From Notamacropus eugenii (taxonomy: Eukaryota > Chordata > Mammalia > Diprotodontia > Macropodidae): a stretch of DNA of 64,000 bases. The notes below the pieces were generated by a model, which was given only the letters and a program-made list of their open reading frames with translations, was not told the origin of the DNA and did no database searches. Below, piece after piece: positions 22,975-35,485 of this stretch. Both the position numbers and the translations under genes were made by a program. The stretch lies in NCBI RefSeq assembly GCF_028372415.1, contig NC_092875.1, positions 410,947,739-411,011,738 of the forward strand, read 5' to 3'. How positions within the stretch are numbered: the stretch's first letter is position 1; every line of letters begins with the position of its first letter.

Positions 22975-24600
22975 ATGGATGAATTGAATCAATCAGTTGG
23001 CAATCATTTATTAAGTGTCTATTACATTTCAGGTAGTGTGATGAGTGCTAGGTCAACTTAATCTAGTCAATGAACATTTATTAATTGCCTGTTGTATGTC
23101 AGACACTATCTCAAGCACCAGGCATACACATATGCTAAAAGAAAAAAAAGTACCTGCCCTTCAGGATATTACTTTCTAATAGAGAAGATAACATACAAAA
23201 GAAGACTAAAAATCAGTAGAAAGAAAGGGAGGCACCAAGGGAGTGGGGCAGAGAGCACAGTGGATATGTTGAGAAGTCCAAAATGAAGTCAGTGAGATGG
23301 AAATGAGGAGGCATTAAGGTCTAAGTATATAAATAGAAAAAAAATGAAATAACCCCTATTCTCAAACAGCCTACATTCTACTGAGAGGAATCAACAAACA
23401 GCATTATATTTAGAATAAATATAAAGATGCATAAAAGAAAGACTATTGGAGGTTGAGTGGATCAGAAATGACTTCATTTAGAAACCAGTATTTACACTGC
23501 ATCTTGAAGAAGGATTCTATGAAGAAAAAGGTGAGGAAGCACAAGAGGGGCAAAGGCAGGAGATGGAGTGGCATGGGAAAGAATCAAAGAAATTCCAGTT
23601 TCATTGTTTTGAAGCAAGTAGAAGACAAAGTAAGAAGACTGGAAAGATAGATCATGAAGAGCTTAAAAATGGAGACAAAGAAGTTTGCATTTTTTTCTCT
23701 AAATGCCATAAGAAATCACTGCTACTTATTAACCAGGGTAGTAAAAATAGAAGTTGGGATAACATGTGGGCTCAGACACTATTCTTCATGAAGTTTTCTG
23801 CAATTTCTCATAAACCACCAAATTTTTCCTTCTCAAATGTAATTGTTAATATATTTCACCAATCAATCCCTTTTAAGTCATCCATATGATTTCCTTCTCC
23901 TTTTTTCAGCTAAATTCTTTCTCTCTTGTCAACAACCCTCACTCACAGGAGCTAAAAGTAAAAAACTGAGTTTAGACTTGTTAAATTGGGTTGAAGGGAA
24001 CAGGTGTAAAAGATATTGTCAAGATATACTCAGCAGAATTTGACATGTGATTGGATGTGAGGATGGAGAGGGGAAGGAGTTGGCAGAGTCAAAAATTATT
24101 CCAAGATTATATGTCTATGGGACTGGGAGAATGGTGATGCTGCCAATAAAAAAAAAAAAAAACAAAATAACATGAAATTGAAGGGCAGCTAAAATTTTAG
24201 GGAGAAAGTAATGAGTTCGTTTTCAGCCACATTGAGTTTGTGATCCAAAAAGAATATCCATCATATGCTTAACAACATAGATCAAAAGCTCATAGGAGAA
24301 GAATACAAGCTGGATAGACAGAATTTGAAGTAATTTTCATAGGGGCATTAATAGTATCCTTTAAACCTTTGTAAAAAGATAAAAACACTAAAATGAGTTA
24401 TATAGATGAAGCAAAGGAGATGATTTAGGACAGGCCTGAAGGAATGGGAAGAGATAGATGAACATTGAAGGAAACTAAGAAAGATTGGTCTGGAAGTTAG
24501 GAAAAAAATGAGCAGAGGAGCCAAGACATAGAAGTGGAGTTAAGTAAGACTATCAGAAAGAAAAGGGTAGTCAACAGTGTCCAATACTACGCAAAAGTCA
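22975..24600 (+). repeat. ancient composite repeat beginning with an L2-end-like antisense block
   Basis: Starts 'tcaatcagttggcaatcatttattaagtgtctatt...caggtagtgtgatgagtgct', which is the reverse of the L2 3' end, and a second such block follows at about 23065-23130. It continues through segments typical of one long old repeat: 'gcccttcaggatattactttctaatagag', 'tgatcatgaagagcttaaaaatggag', 'gattggatgtgaggatggagaggggaaggag', and an end with 'gtcaacagtgtccaatact'. Poly(A) at about 24148-24163 interrupts it. Short ORFs inside are not supported as genes. Confidence 0.45.
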
Positions 24601-24610
24601 GAAATAACGG

Positions 24611-24633
24611 CTGTCTCTCTTTCTCTTTCTCTG

Positions 24634-24667
<34 letters not shown>

Positions 24668-24701
24668 CCCTTCTCTCTTTCGCTCTCTCTCTGTCTGTCT
24701 C
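24611..24701 (+). repeat. (CT)n/(CTGTCT)n microsatellite
   Basis: Pyrimidine tract of ctct and ctgtct units with few interruptions. Confidence 0.95.
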
Positions 24702-24779
24702 CTAATCCAGCTTTCATGCTGCCACTAAGTTTATATGTCTTATGCAAAGATGTAATCACATTGGTATATTAATCAAAAT

Positions 24780-25140
24780 CTTTAATATCTACCTTTGACC
24801 TACAGAATAAATTTCATGCTCCTACCCTAAGTTTATGATAAAACTCATCATAATCTGTACCACTCCACCTTTATAGCTTAATTTCGTGTTACTTGAGTTT
24901 TTGGTCTATATTGTAGTCAAACTGTACAATTAAGTATTCAACATACATGCTTTATACTTTCCCACGTTTCTGCTTTTGCTCAGACTTTTTTTTGTACCTG
25001 AAATGGCCTCTTACCTCCACCTATTGAAATAGTAAGTATCCTTTAAAGTTCCACTAAATAGCTATATATACCATTAAGTATTCTGTGATGTTCCCAGTTA
25101 TTAAAGACCTTTCCCCACTGAGATCTTACATAGTAGTTTG
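24780..25140 (+). mobile_element. L2 LINE, 3' ORF/3'UTR segment
   Basis: Follows the known L2 order in decayed form: 'cctacagaataaatttcatgctcc', 'catcataatctgtaccactccacc', 'ttctgcttttgctcagac', 'gaaatggcctcttacctccacc', 'tcctttaaagttccactaaat'. Confidence 0.65.
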
Positions 25141-25149
25141 CATCTCTCT

Positions 25150-25290
25150 TATGAGTAACAGCATGGAGTAGTGAATAGGCCAGAATATGGAATCAAATGA
25201 CCTAAGTTTATCACCTGCCTCAGATATCCACTATTTATGGTAATCTATTTAACCCCCATGAACCTAAAGTTAGTCATCTATATATGAATG
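25150..25290 (+). mobile_element. tRNA-derived SINE, decayed
   Basis: 'gcatggagtagtgaataggcc' and 'ggaatcaaatgacctaagtttatc' correspond to boxes A and B of the marsupial tRNA-like SINE head, followed by a decayed core. Confidence 0.55.
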
Positions 25291-25299
25291 TATGTTGTG

Positions 25300-27780
25300 G
25301 GAGTTCTACATGTGAAGCAGGGATATGCATTTATTAAGGATCATCTAATACCAAGCAAAGAGAGATACTAGCAATAGAGTCAAAGGGTGCCCTCAGATAT
25401 TTCTACACCAATACCTACACTTCCTCTTCACTTGCATATTTGTTTCCTTACTAGCTTTTTCTTCAAGTTCAAAGGCATGTAAATCCAACAGGTATGCCTT
25501 GGAATAAACCTGGAAATTACCCAAAATAAATAAACTCTCTAATTGGCTCATCTTTGTTCACAGATGAAAACAGAGAAATCTCTTCCCTCTTGGCCTGGCT
25601 TTCCCTCTATCAAAATGTTAACTCACAGATTTAGACAAAATCTAGTACCTTAACAATTGTATCACGTGGCATAAAAAACAGCCAAGCAAACAAACAAAAA
25701 AAGCCATCAAAGAAGGTATAGAAGACTCTAATAGGATTTGCATTGCAGATGTCCTTTTTATCCCTACAGCTTTTTCCCAGCTTGCTTTTGGAGGATGAAG
25801 GAAGGAATTTAAAATCTATGTGTTCAAACACTGTGCTCTGAGAAAACAGACAGGAAGAAAGGAGCTATAGGCAGCTGCCCCAGCTGCTGCTCTACTCTGT
25901 GCCCTTCAGGTCAGTCTCCATCCATTCCAGGGTAACATTTCTCTGGGCAGAACTACGAGGTCAGTGTTATATGTTGAAAGTCATGCCAATAGTTCCTCTT
26001 TCACAAGGGTGTTAAGGAACAAATAAAATCTTGCATTAAAACTCTGCAATGCTTGAAGCCCTATACAAACACCAGTAATTCATTTGGCATATATTAGTTT
26101 TTATTTTCACTGAACTATAAAAATCCATAAAGTTGAAAACTATACCTCACCTATTTTTAATCCCTCCTATCACCTCGAGTAACAATCTTGAGGGAATAAG
26201 CATGTAAAAATTGATTGTTGAAGTGGTTCTGAATTTGATGTCATATTCTTCTTGTCAACTTTTCCAAATGATTCACTGTCCTCTTAACATAGTTTTCAGT
26301 TTTCTTATTAACTGCCACTTTGCTGAATGATGTGTTGCCTAAGGATTCAAATTCAGGCCTGGTTTTTGATTCTGCTTTGAGGAAAGACCTTTTGGATGCT
26401 TTCATACCTTGCTTAGTACAAGTTCAAAAGACTTTGGTCTTTTTTTGGCTTGTTTTCAATTCAGAGAACATTAACTCTTGGGATTGATCTGTGATCATTT
26501 GTATAACCTGTTCACTTTCTTCTACATATTCTGTGTTCACCATGTCCAAGGATGAATCCTAAAAATCTTAATATAATGAAATGGAAAACAAACATCCTAC
26601 ATGCTACCTCCCTCAAATAATCTACTATGAGGGTAGAGCTCCTCTCTCTCACTTTACAATTTATTCATTTAATAAGCATTTTTCATGTGCCTGCTTGTTA
26701 TATGAAAGATGGAATAAAGGGCTTATTATCTAGACATGGTACACACTGAATCAGACAAATTATTATTTTCTTATGTAATAATTGTGTCATCATACAAAGA
26801 AACTTAAAGATATTGTCTTGTTTTCTTTTAGAACCTTGACACACAAATCATTGTTTCCTTCATTGCTCATCTAGGTCTACATCCTGTACTCTTATGTCTC
26901 ATCCTCTGGATAGTTAGAGTATTAAAAGTCAAAAGGCCAAAGAGTGTCTCATTTACATTGAAAGGAGTGTAGGGGAAAAAATCTAATTAGTAAAACTTGT
27001 TCAACACATAACTGCTAAGCACTCTAAAGGATATTTATCCATTACAACTTTGTCATCAAATATTGCATGTGGCCTATAGTTAGTGTCACTGTACATTTGC
27101 TTTTCAACTACAGAAAAAGACACCTTCTTTTTGTCTTTGCTGATTAACATTTTCAAGCTCTGTAATTTTCTTGCTGCTCACAGAAACAAAGCAAGCCAGG
27201 CTCATGGAGAAAGGCTATTCTCTAAGATATAAATATTTGCTATTCAGAAAGCCTCAATGAGGGTTTAGTTATTTTAAACTAAAGAAAGAAAATTACTAGT
27301 AATGATTGGTTTCAGCTAACGAAATGCTTTTATGCAAATGCGTGAACCCTAAATATGACCTGGAAACAAAAGACTGCTTAACAGTTACTATTAAGCAATA
27401 CATTAGTAGATCAATTAAACAGAACTTCTTTCTAATGAATATGCGGTACAAGGGTTGCCATGGAAACGTGGAAAGGAAAAAAAAGCCTCAAATGAAATTT
27501 ATCATTTCAAGACCACAACATGTTATAGAGATGTTGGAGCCAATAGGACCTGAAGTTTTAGAAGGCTGCCTAGAAGCAACAAACTTCCTAAGATTGTAAG
27601 TTCAGTGTGGTCCAGGTGATATATAAAACTCCCATTCTTTTCATCCTTATAGCTAGGTCAGTGTTTGTGTGGCTTAATGGACATAATCTTACTGTGCTTT
27701 TCTTTTCCATATAGTACTAGGTGTATAAGAAGGGGGAAAATGACATTATAATTTATGATATGCCGTAGCCATGAAGGCTA
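25300..27780. other. mostly unique sequence; one possible antisense coding relic
   Basis: No supported gene. A minus-strand reading at 26241-26558 has a single stop in about 106 codons and protein-like composition (see findings). A 97-codon plus ORF at 27306-27599 starts with ATG but shows no known motif, no splice context and no repeat content; I do not call it a gene. 'ttcatttaataagcatttttcatgtgcc' at 26665 is an L2-end-like antisense scrap. Confidence 0.35.
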
Positions 27781-27789
27781 CTGGCTTCT

Positions 27790-28160
27790 CTGGTTTCCTT
27801 CAAGTCCCAGATAAAAATCCCCCTTTCTGTAGAGAATATTACTTGACAACCCATCCACCCCCCATTAATTCTAGTGCCTTCCCCTTACTGATTACTACAG
27901 CAAATGTGTCTTGCATGTATTTTGTTTAAACATTGTTGTTTGTGTATTCTCTTCTCCCTGGACTGTTAGCTCTCTTAAATCTTAATTTTTCAATATAATT
28001 GAAAGTACTAATTGGGGTATATGCTATCCCTCTCCCATCCCCCATAGAATTTAAGCTAATTAGAGGCAGGAATTGATTTTGTTTTCTCTTTGTGCACACC
28101 CCCCAAAGGCAGTAATATATGTAGATGTACAGTTATAGATGGTCATTAAATATATTAAGG
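27790..28160 (+). mobile_element. L2 LINE 3' end fragments
   Basis: 'ctctggtttccttcaagtcccag' with 'cccctttctgtagagaa', then a second L2-end-like part 'gaatttaagctaattagaggcagg' and 'tggtcattaaatat'. The final terminal motif is eroded. Confidence 0.5.
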
Positions 28161-28499
28161 ATATACATATATTATGTCCAATAATATATGTACATACATC
28201 ATGTATCTATATATTATTTGTCTCTGTGGTTGTCCAGAAGTGATCATATACATCACACTACTCCCAAGTTTCAGTAAAAGCCAAAACACTGTTTTAAATA
28301 GTCTCACAGAATGGATGCCATATGCATCAAGCTGGCATGTACTTATATTTTATTTATAAGACTGAATGGCAAACTTGGAAGTAATTATCTTGTGTTATGG
28401 TCCACTAATTAATTACCTCAAATGAATATATATTAGCTATAAAAATTAATGACTTTAGTAAGATTATGCCAGTTTCTGTATGTTGACCCTTCCCACGCT

Positions 28500-28870
28500 A
28501 TTGAAGGTTTGAATATTCATCAATCTACCAACAGTAAATCAACAAATAATTATTAATTGCCTACTTCATTATAGTAACTGTGTTGATGATCTCAAAGGGA
28601 GTATAGATAATACAAGAACTTTTATTCAGGGAATCTAGAACATAATTGGACAGATGAGTCATAAACATGAAAATGTTCAGGTTTTGATTTTGAAATTCTT
28701 GGTAAAGCCACTGCATGCTATGAGTTCAAAAGAGGGCAAGAACAGTATAAACTAGATTTGGCTGGATTGATTTCACATAAGAGGAGGTACTTAACCTGTT
28801 TAGGGAAACATGGGTAGGATTTTATTAGAAGAAGAAAGAATGTTTCAAGAGGGGGAGAGAACTTGAGAAA
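28500..28870 (+). repeat. ancient interspersed repeat fragment
   Basis: Similar in order to the repeat at 22975-24600 (aataattattaattgcctact..., then '...tgtttagggaaacatgg...' and an A/G-rich end). Class uncertain. Confidence 0.35.
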
Positions 28871-29727
28871 AGACATTGTTTTGCTTCTTTTTTTACCAGA
28901 AACTTGTGTGGTTTTTTAAAATTTATTTCTTCTTAGTTTTCAAGATTCACTTCCACAAAATTTTGAATTTCAAATTTTCTCCCCATCTCCCTCCTCCCCC
29001 CACCCCAGGATAATGAATCTTCTGATTACTCTTTCCTCCAATTGGCCCTCCCTTCTATCACCCCTCCCCTTATCTTCTTTCCTTCTATATTCCTGTAGGG
29101 CAAGATAGATTTCTGTACCACGCTGCCTATATATCTTATTTCCTAGGTGCACACAAAAACAATTTTTCACATTCATTTTTAAAGCTTTGAGTTCCACATT
29201 CCCTTTTCCCTTTCCCACCCATTGTAATTGAGAAGGGAAGCAACTAAATATAGGTTATAGATTCGTAGTCATGCAAAACACTTCCATAATAGTCATGTTG
29301 TGAGAGATTAACTATATTTCCCACTATGCTGTCCCACCCTCCATTTATTCTATTATCTCCCTTCATCTGTCCCTCTACCAAATTGTTTGCTTCAGAATAC
29401 CCCTTCCCCTAATCTACCAACCTTATTATTATTCTCCCACTCTTATCCCCCTCCTCCCTGTTTTCCTGTAGGGTAAGGAAAACTTCCATACCCAATTGAG
29501 TGTTTACGTTATTCCCTCCTGAAGCCAAATCTGATGAAAGGAAGGCTAACTTATTCCCTTTCACCTTCCCCTTCTTCTCCTCCATTATAAAAGCTCTTTT
29601 CTGCCTATTTTATATGAGATGATTTACTCATTTTACCTTTCCCTTTCGCTTTCTCCTAAAACATTCCTCTCAACACCTAATTTTCTCTTTTAGGTACTGT
29701 CTTTTCATATTCGGCTCACCCCGTGCC

Positions 29728-29886
29728 CTGTCTGTCTCTTTCTCTCTTTCTGTCTCTCTCTCTGTCTCTCACTAAATATCTATGTCTATCTATGTATCTA
29801 TCTAGATATATCTATCTATATAGATCTATATCTATATAGATAGATACACATATACTTATACATATATATATATATATATATATATT
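29728..29886. repeat. compound CTGT/TATC/TA microsatellite inside the HAL1
   Basis: ctgtct, then tatctatc and atagatct units, then (TA)n of about 20 bp. Located at the family-typical site after ORF1. Confidence 0.9.
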
Positions 29887-30021
29887 CCTTCTAACTATTG
29901 TAATACTGAGAAAGACTTGTGAGTTAACAAGTATTGTCTTTCTATATAGGAATGTAAACAGTTCAACTTTCATAAGTCTCTTATGGTTTGTTTTCCCTGT
30001 TTATCTTTTTATGCCTCTCTT

Positions 30022-30871
30022 GATTCTTGTATTTGAAAGTCAAATTTTCTATTCAACTCTGGTCTTTATAACAAAAATATTTGGAAGTCTTCTATTTCAT
30101 TGAAATTCATTTTTTCCCCCTGAAGTATGATACTTAATATCAGACTGCTAGACAGGTGATTCTTGGTTTTAATCCTAGCTTTTTTGACCTCTGGAATATC
30201 ATATTCTAAGCCTTCTGATTCCTTAGGGTAGAAGTAGATAAATCTTGTGTTATCCAGATTGTGTTTCCAGAATACTTGAATTATTTCTGTTGGGCTGCTT
30301 GTAATATTTTCTCCTTGACCTGGGAACTCTGGAACTTAGCTACAATAATGTTAGGAGTTTTGTTTTATACTTTCTTGATTTCTCATGAAGTCATCAACTT
30401 CCATTTGCTTTATTCTAATATTTAAGGAATTATTTTCTTCAGTGAGTTTTTTTTTTTTACCTCTTTTTTCATTTGTTTCATTATGCTTTTTAAGGCATTC
30501 TTCTCCTCATTGGCTTTTTGGACCTCTTTTGTCATTTGGGTTTTAAAGCTGGTTTTTTCTTCAGCAATTTTTGGGCTTTCTTTTAGAAAGCTATTGACTT
30601 GTTTTTCATGATTATCTTGGATCACTCTCATTTCTCTTCCAAATTTTTCCTCTTCTTTTCTTACTTGATTTTCAAAATCCTTTTTGACCTATTCCAAGGC
30701 CTGAGACTAATTCATAATTTTCTTGGATGTTTCAAATGCAAGAGCTTTGGCTTTTTTGTCTTCTTCTGGGTGTATATTTTGATTTTTATCATCACCAATG
30801 ATGTAAGAAAATTTCTCTTCACTGAGAGTGTAAGAATCTATAGTCTGTTTCTTTTCCCCCTAATTGTTCAT
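30022..30871 (-). pseudogene. HAL1 ORF1 relic, RNA-recognition region deleted
   Basis: The minus-strand coiled-coil part is readable (about 30410-30720) and the C-terminal part at 30022-30350. Between them, near 30355-30375, about 250 bp present in the intact ORF1 are missing, including the ENRSRRDN motif. Total length is about 850 bp against 1101. Confidence 0.65.
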
Positions 30872-31504
30872 TTTCCTGCTAATTACTTCACCTTAGCCCT
30901 TTGTTAAGTGGAGGGCTGGTGAAGCAGCCTCCCTTTCTGCTGTGACTGCCGCTTACCTGGGGCTGGGGCTGGAATTGGGTCTAGCTCTAGGGCCAGGGCT
31001 GGGGATGGGGCTGGACCACATTTCCCTTTCAGCCACCTTAGAGACTTTTCCCACTGACTTCCAAAGCTGTCTTTGGTGTATATAGATTGAGAAGTCTGGA
31101 AACTACAGCAGCTGCCAGTGATTCAGTAAACTAAAATCTGTTCCAGCTCCATCCACTGTGGTGTGGACCATGCCTAACTTAGCTCTGCTCCCAGCTTGGT
31201 ATATACTCTTCCTCTTGACCTTCCAGATTTTGTTGGGCTGAAAATATGCTTCAGTCTATCAATGAATGCCTTCTGCCGCTCTAGAATTTGTTCGTTCATT
31301 TTTACAGGCTTTTTGAGATATTTTAGGGGAGAACTCTAGCAGGTCCCTGCTTCTACTTCACACTCCAGATAATGCTGATATGATATTTTCTCAAAAATTA
31401 TTCAACTTTTAGTGACACAATCATATTTAATGTGTTTAGCTTCTTTGTTAATATTTCATTCTTTTTTTTGTGGTGATATTCATTAGTGGTATTGAGAGAA
31501 AAGG

Positions 31505-31610
31505 AAATGAAGGAATTAGTGTTTATTTTCTGTTACATGCCAGCCATGACATTAAACACTTTATAAATGTCATTGCTTTTGATAGCATACTCTAGTTTTC
31601 TTTCTCATTT
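31505..31610 (+). mobile_element. MIR/THER-type SINE, 5' part
   Basis: 'tagtgtttattttctgttacatgccagc' and 'aaacactttataaatgtcattg' match the head of THER/MIR-like SINEs. Confidence 0.45.
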
Positions 31611-31689
31611 TATCTCATCCTCAATTAGATGTCAAGAGGTTTTCTAAAACCTTTGAAAATAATGCCTCAAACTGAATTTTGTAGCAACA

Positions 31690-34225
31690 GTTAAAAAAAA
31701 AATAGATCAAGGTGAGATATTTTTTCCAGTCCAAGACAATTTAGGAAGTTGATATGAAGGGTATATGACACAGAAGTGGGAGCTGACCAGAATCATATGT
31801 GGCATCTATACCATTGGTTTCCTCAAGAGGTGGATGCAGTAGCATCAGCAGTAGCTTGGGAGACACTCAGTCCAGAGAGTGTAAGGGGGATGGACACCTG
31901 GTGAGAAATTCTTTACAGGGTACTGTCTGCTGGCTCAAAGTGTAGCTGGCGCAATACAGCTGGTTCTGATTGGCAATATATATTGCCCATACACAGTTCC
32001 AGGACAAAGAAGAGAATTTATGATCAGTCATAAAAGAACATGGTCCCTCCTCACTGCTCCAAAGCAGAAGGAAGCAATAGCTTTTGAGGCTGAAGGAAAG
32101 CAAAGGGTTTCATCACAGTTCCAGAGCCAGGAAGAGCACTAGTTCTTTCAGCTGCAAGAAAACAGGGGCCCTTCCTAGGTAAAAACTGAAGAATACATCA
32201 GGAGAGAAGGGGCCACATCTCTCTCCAGATTACACCATCTTTGAAGCTCCAAAAACCTTGCAGACTTCCAGAACTGAGAAAACAGCATCATGAAAAAGTA
32301 TGAAGTTTAGAACAGTGCCTCCCCACCCATAGGTCCAGATAGCATAACTTTAACGTAAAGTTCCAAGAAAATAAGTAGGTTCCAAACTGAGCAAACAAAA
32401 AAACTGAATTTGCCTATAAAAACTACTGTGGTAATGCAGAAGACCAAGAGAGAGGAAGGCAACAGTGTGAAAACAGCTAAAGCCAAAACCTCAAAGAAAA
32501 ATACTTATTGGATCCAACTTGATAAAAAATCCTGAAAGTATTAGAGAAAAAAATAAGAATGGTAGAGGGAAAATGGGGAAATGAATGAGAGTGAAGCAAT
32601 AAAATGAAGAAAAGCTAAGAGCTTCTAAAAGAGGCACAAAAATTCTGAAGAAAATAAAACCTTAAAAACCACAGTTTTCCTGATTTTAAAAGAGGCACAA
32701 AAATTCAACAATGAAATAAACTCCCTAAAAAGCAAAATATGTTAAATGGAAAAGAAAGTAGAAAACTCACTGAAGAAAATTAATTCTTTAAGAATTGAAG
32801 TTGGCTAATTGAAAGCTAATGACTTCATGAGACATCAAGAAACAATAAAACAAAGTCAAATAAATGAAAAACAATGAAAGAAATTTGAAATATTTAATTT
32901 GAAAAACAACTGACCTGGAAAATAGATCAAAAAGAGATGATTTAAGAATTACCAGACTACCTGAAAAGCAAGATTAAAAAGAGAGTGGGATAAGGAGGGC
33001 AGTGGTAAGAAGAAAAATAGACTTATGAGTAATGACAGGATAAAGATTGAGGAGGATAAAATGAAGAAAAAAAGATGGAGTGAAATGCACAGTAAATATA
33101 ACTGTGAATGTGAATGGAATCTGCAAACCCATCCCATAAAATGGAAGTGGATAGCAGAATAGTTTAGAAACCAAAAGCCAATAAGATTTTATTTAAAAGA
33201 GAGACATGTAAAACAGAAAACACAGAATTATATAAGGAGATGAAGGAGAATTTATTTGCTTCAGCTGAAACAAAAAAAGGCATGGGTTATAATCATGAGG
33301 TTATAAAAAAACCAAAAATAGACCTTATTGAAATAATCATGGAAACTACATTTTGCTAAAAGGTACCATAGGCAAGGAGATAATTTCAAAATCATTTTGA
33401 ACAAGTTTCTCTGATATAGGCCTCATTTTTAATATAAAAATAAGAGCCATTTCCCAATTGATTAATAGCCAATAAAAAGTAATTCTAGTAATGAAAACAC
33501 CATTCTAAATCATTATTTATTAGAGAAATACAAATTAAAACAACTCTGAGCTACAGTCTCTCATTTATCAGACACTACAGGGGATGAGGGTAAATAGGTA
33601 CACCAAAAAATTACTTGTAAAGTTTTGAACTGGTCCACTCTTCTGAAAAAGAAAACAAAACAAATAAACAATAACAGTGTGGAACTATGTCATGTCTAGG
33701 ACATACACCATTTCAAACACTTTGACTGAGCAATTAACACTTTTGCATCCATACCCCAAAAAGATCAGGAAAAAAAAAGTATCTATATGTAAAAAAAAAA
33801 TTATAACAGTTTTTTTTTTTTTTTGGCTGGGGCAAAGATTTAAAAATTGAGGCCTAGCCCATCAATTGGGGAATGGCACATGTGATAGAGAGCTATTTTG
33901 CTTTAAGAAATCATAATGGGGATAGAGTCAGAAAAAAGAAATGGTAAGAATTGTAAAGAATTTGCACAAAGTGAAGGGAACAAAACCAGGATATCATTGT
34001 ATTGCAATGATGATCAACTGTGATAGACTTAGCTATTCTAATCAATGCAATAATTTGTTTTTTGTGAGGTTTTTTGCAATAAAGCTATTATATTTTATTA
34101 TGTATATTTTGAAACATTCCGCATGTACAATTGATAGCATATTGCTTTTCTTCTCTGTGCAGGAAGAGAGGACTTAGAGAGAGAATTTGTACCTCAAAAT
34201 TTTTTTAATTCTTCAAAAATAACAC
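31690..34225 (+). mobile_element. internally deleted L1 (5'UTR, ORF1, endonuclease start joined to ORF2 C-terminus)
   Basis: 5'UTR about 31690-32400, ORF1 relic about 32400-32990, ORF2 start near 33100 (gaatgtgaatggaatctgc... 'cccataaaatggaag'), then at about 33385-33400 the endonuclease reading jumps to the late ORF2 block 'acaagtttctctgatataggcctcat', followed by the C-terminus and 3'UTR to about 34225. The middle of ORF2 (most of the endonuclease and all of the RT) is absent. The same junction occurs in the antisense copy at 38215-41225. Confidence 0.75.
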
Positions 34226-34639
34226 TATTTGAAAGAAAAGATCAATTTTGGTAGTGAGATAGAACCCCTTTTCTCTGTTTTTATAAATAACTTACATAAT
34301 GTCGGAATTAGCCCTTCTGCTAATGAGTAGGTATTGTTCTTTGAATGTTTGATGGAATTAGGTTTTTATCCTTCATACCATGCTATTTTCTGTATTTGAT
34401 AATTTTTTAGTGATTTTTAAAATGTCTTTTCCCGAAATTATTTTATTTAGCTATTATATTCCTTGTTCTATTAATTTAAAATTATTTTATATTTCTTATT
34501 AATTTCCTACTAATACCCATCCAAGATTTTTAGTGTAAAATTATGCTAAATAGGTTCTAATAATTTCCTTTCCATTTATTATAAATTTATTGTGGTTTTT
34601 TGGTATAATATTTTGGTTTTCCTTTCTTTTAGAAATCAG

Positions 34640-34642
<3 letters not shown>

Positions 34643-34685
<43 letters not shown>

Positions 34686-34720
34686 CATATATATACATAT
34701 ACATATATATATATATATAT
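34643..34720. repeat. (TA)n microsatellite
   Basis: Nearly pure TA with a few gtatatac interruptions. Confidence 0.97.
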
Positions 34721-35410
34721 TTCATTAAACAATCCAGCTCTTGGTTTTATTTAATTCATTTTGCTTCTATTTTATTAATTTCATCTGTAGTTTTTAGACT
34801 TATTATTTTTGTATTTAAATGTTTTTTTTTTTTCCATTTCACATTTTTCTGGATTTTTAGTGGGGTGCCCAATTTTTTTTAACTGAATTCTCTCTTTGTT
34901 TGAGATATGAATTTTTCCCTAAAGATTGATATGACTATATTGAATATTGATACATTATCCCAAAGTTTTCATCTTCTTTGATGAAATTATCTTTTGTTTC
35001 TTTGCTTTATTCTTTGACATATGAATTCTTTTGGATTAATTTATTTAAATTCCATTTAAGTTTAAATTCATTCTTAAAAAGCCATTTATTTATTCCAGTT
35101 TGAATCATGTAGTTATCAGAGAAGGATGTGTTTAATAAATATTATTTTCTATCTTCATTTATGATTATTTTTTCTAGCATATGGTGAAGTATTGTAAAAA
35201 TACTATCCCTACTTGTTGAAGAAAAAAACACATTCTTTTTCTACTTCTATTGAGTAATTGTCAAATATTTATCATATATAAGTTTTATAAAATTCTTATT
35301 AAGCCTTTGCTTTCTTTCTTATTTATATTTTCTTTAAATTTGTCCCCAACTATTCTAGTTTTCCTGTCTCTCTAGTTAATTTATACTTCAAATACTTGGA
35401 TTCTATGTAA
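34721..35410 (-). mobile_element. old antisense L1 ORF2 fragment (endonuclease-RT linker)
   Basis: The minus strand reads, in order from right to left, KLKWNLNK, FIKEDENFG, ISIFREKFIS and INKIEAK then NQELD, matching the linker of L1 ORF2 (WKLNN..., ...FRGKFIA..., ...NEIETKK...). Frames are broken. Boundaries are uncertain; 34226-34640 may belong to it. Confidence 0.55.
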
Positions 35411-35414
35411 TGAC

Positions 35415-35485
35415 ATGTGTATGTATATATATATATATATGTATATATATATGCATATATATATATACATATATATATATATTTA
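35415..35485. repeat. (TA)n microsatellite
   Basis: TA repeats with gtatat, atgcat and acatat interruptions. Confidence 0.95.

Larger units (their letters stand above)
28916..31365 (-). mobile_element. HAL1 element, antisense, ORF1 lacking its central part
   Basis: Its 3' end (28916) has the decayed 'aaaataaatttt' tail in reverse, then C/T-rich blocks homologous to 57030-57840, a long microsatellite, an ORF1 relic (30022-30871) and a 5'UTR up to about 31365. As in the other copies about 1 kb separates ORF1 and the 3' end and no ORF2 is present. Much more diverged than the copies at 15.6, 57 and 60 kb, so HAL1 has been active here over a long time. Confidence 0.75.

Noticed and set aside
27306..27599. 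97-codon ORF as a small gene
   Set aside because: No motif, no splice or promoter context and no homology that I recognise; ORFs of this length occur by chance in 64 kb.
34592..34882. 96-codon ORF across the TA microsatellite
   Set aside because: Its Tyr/Ile repeat is translation of (TA)n; flanks are antisense L1.
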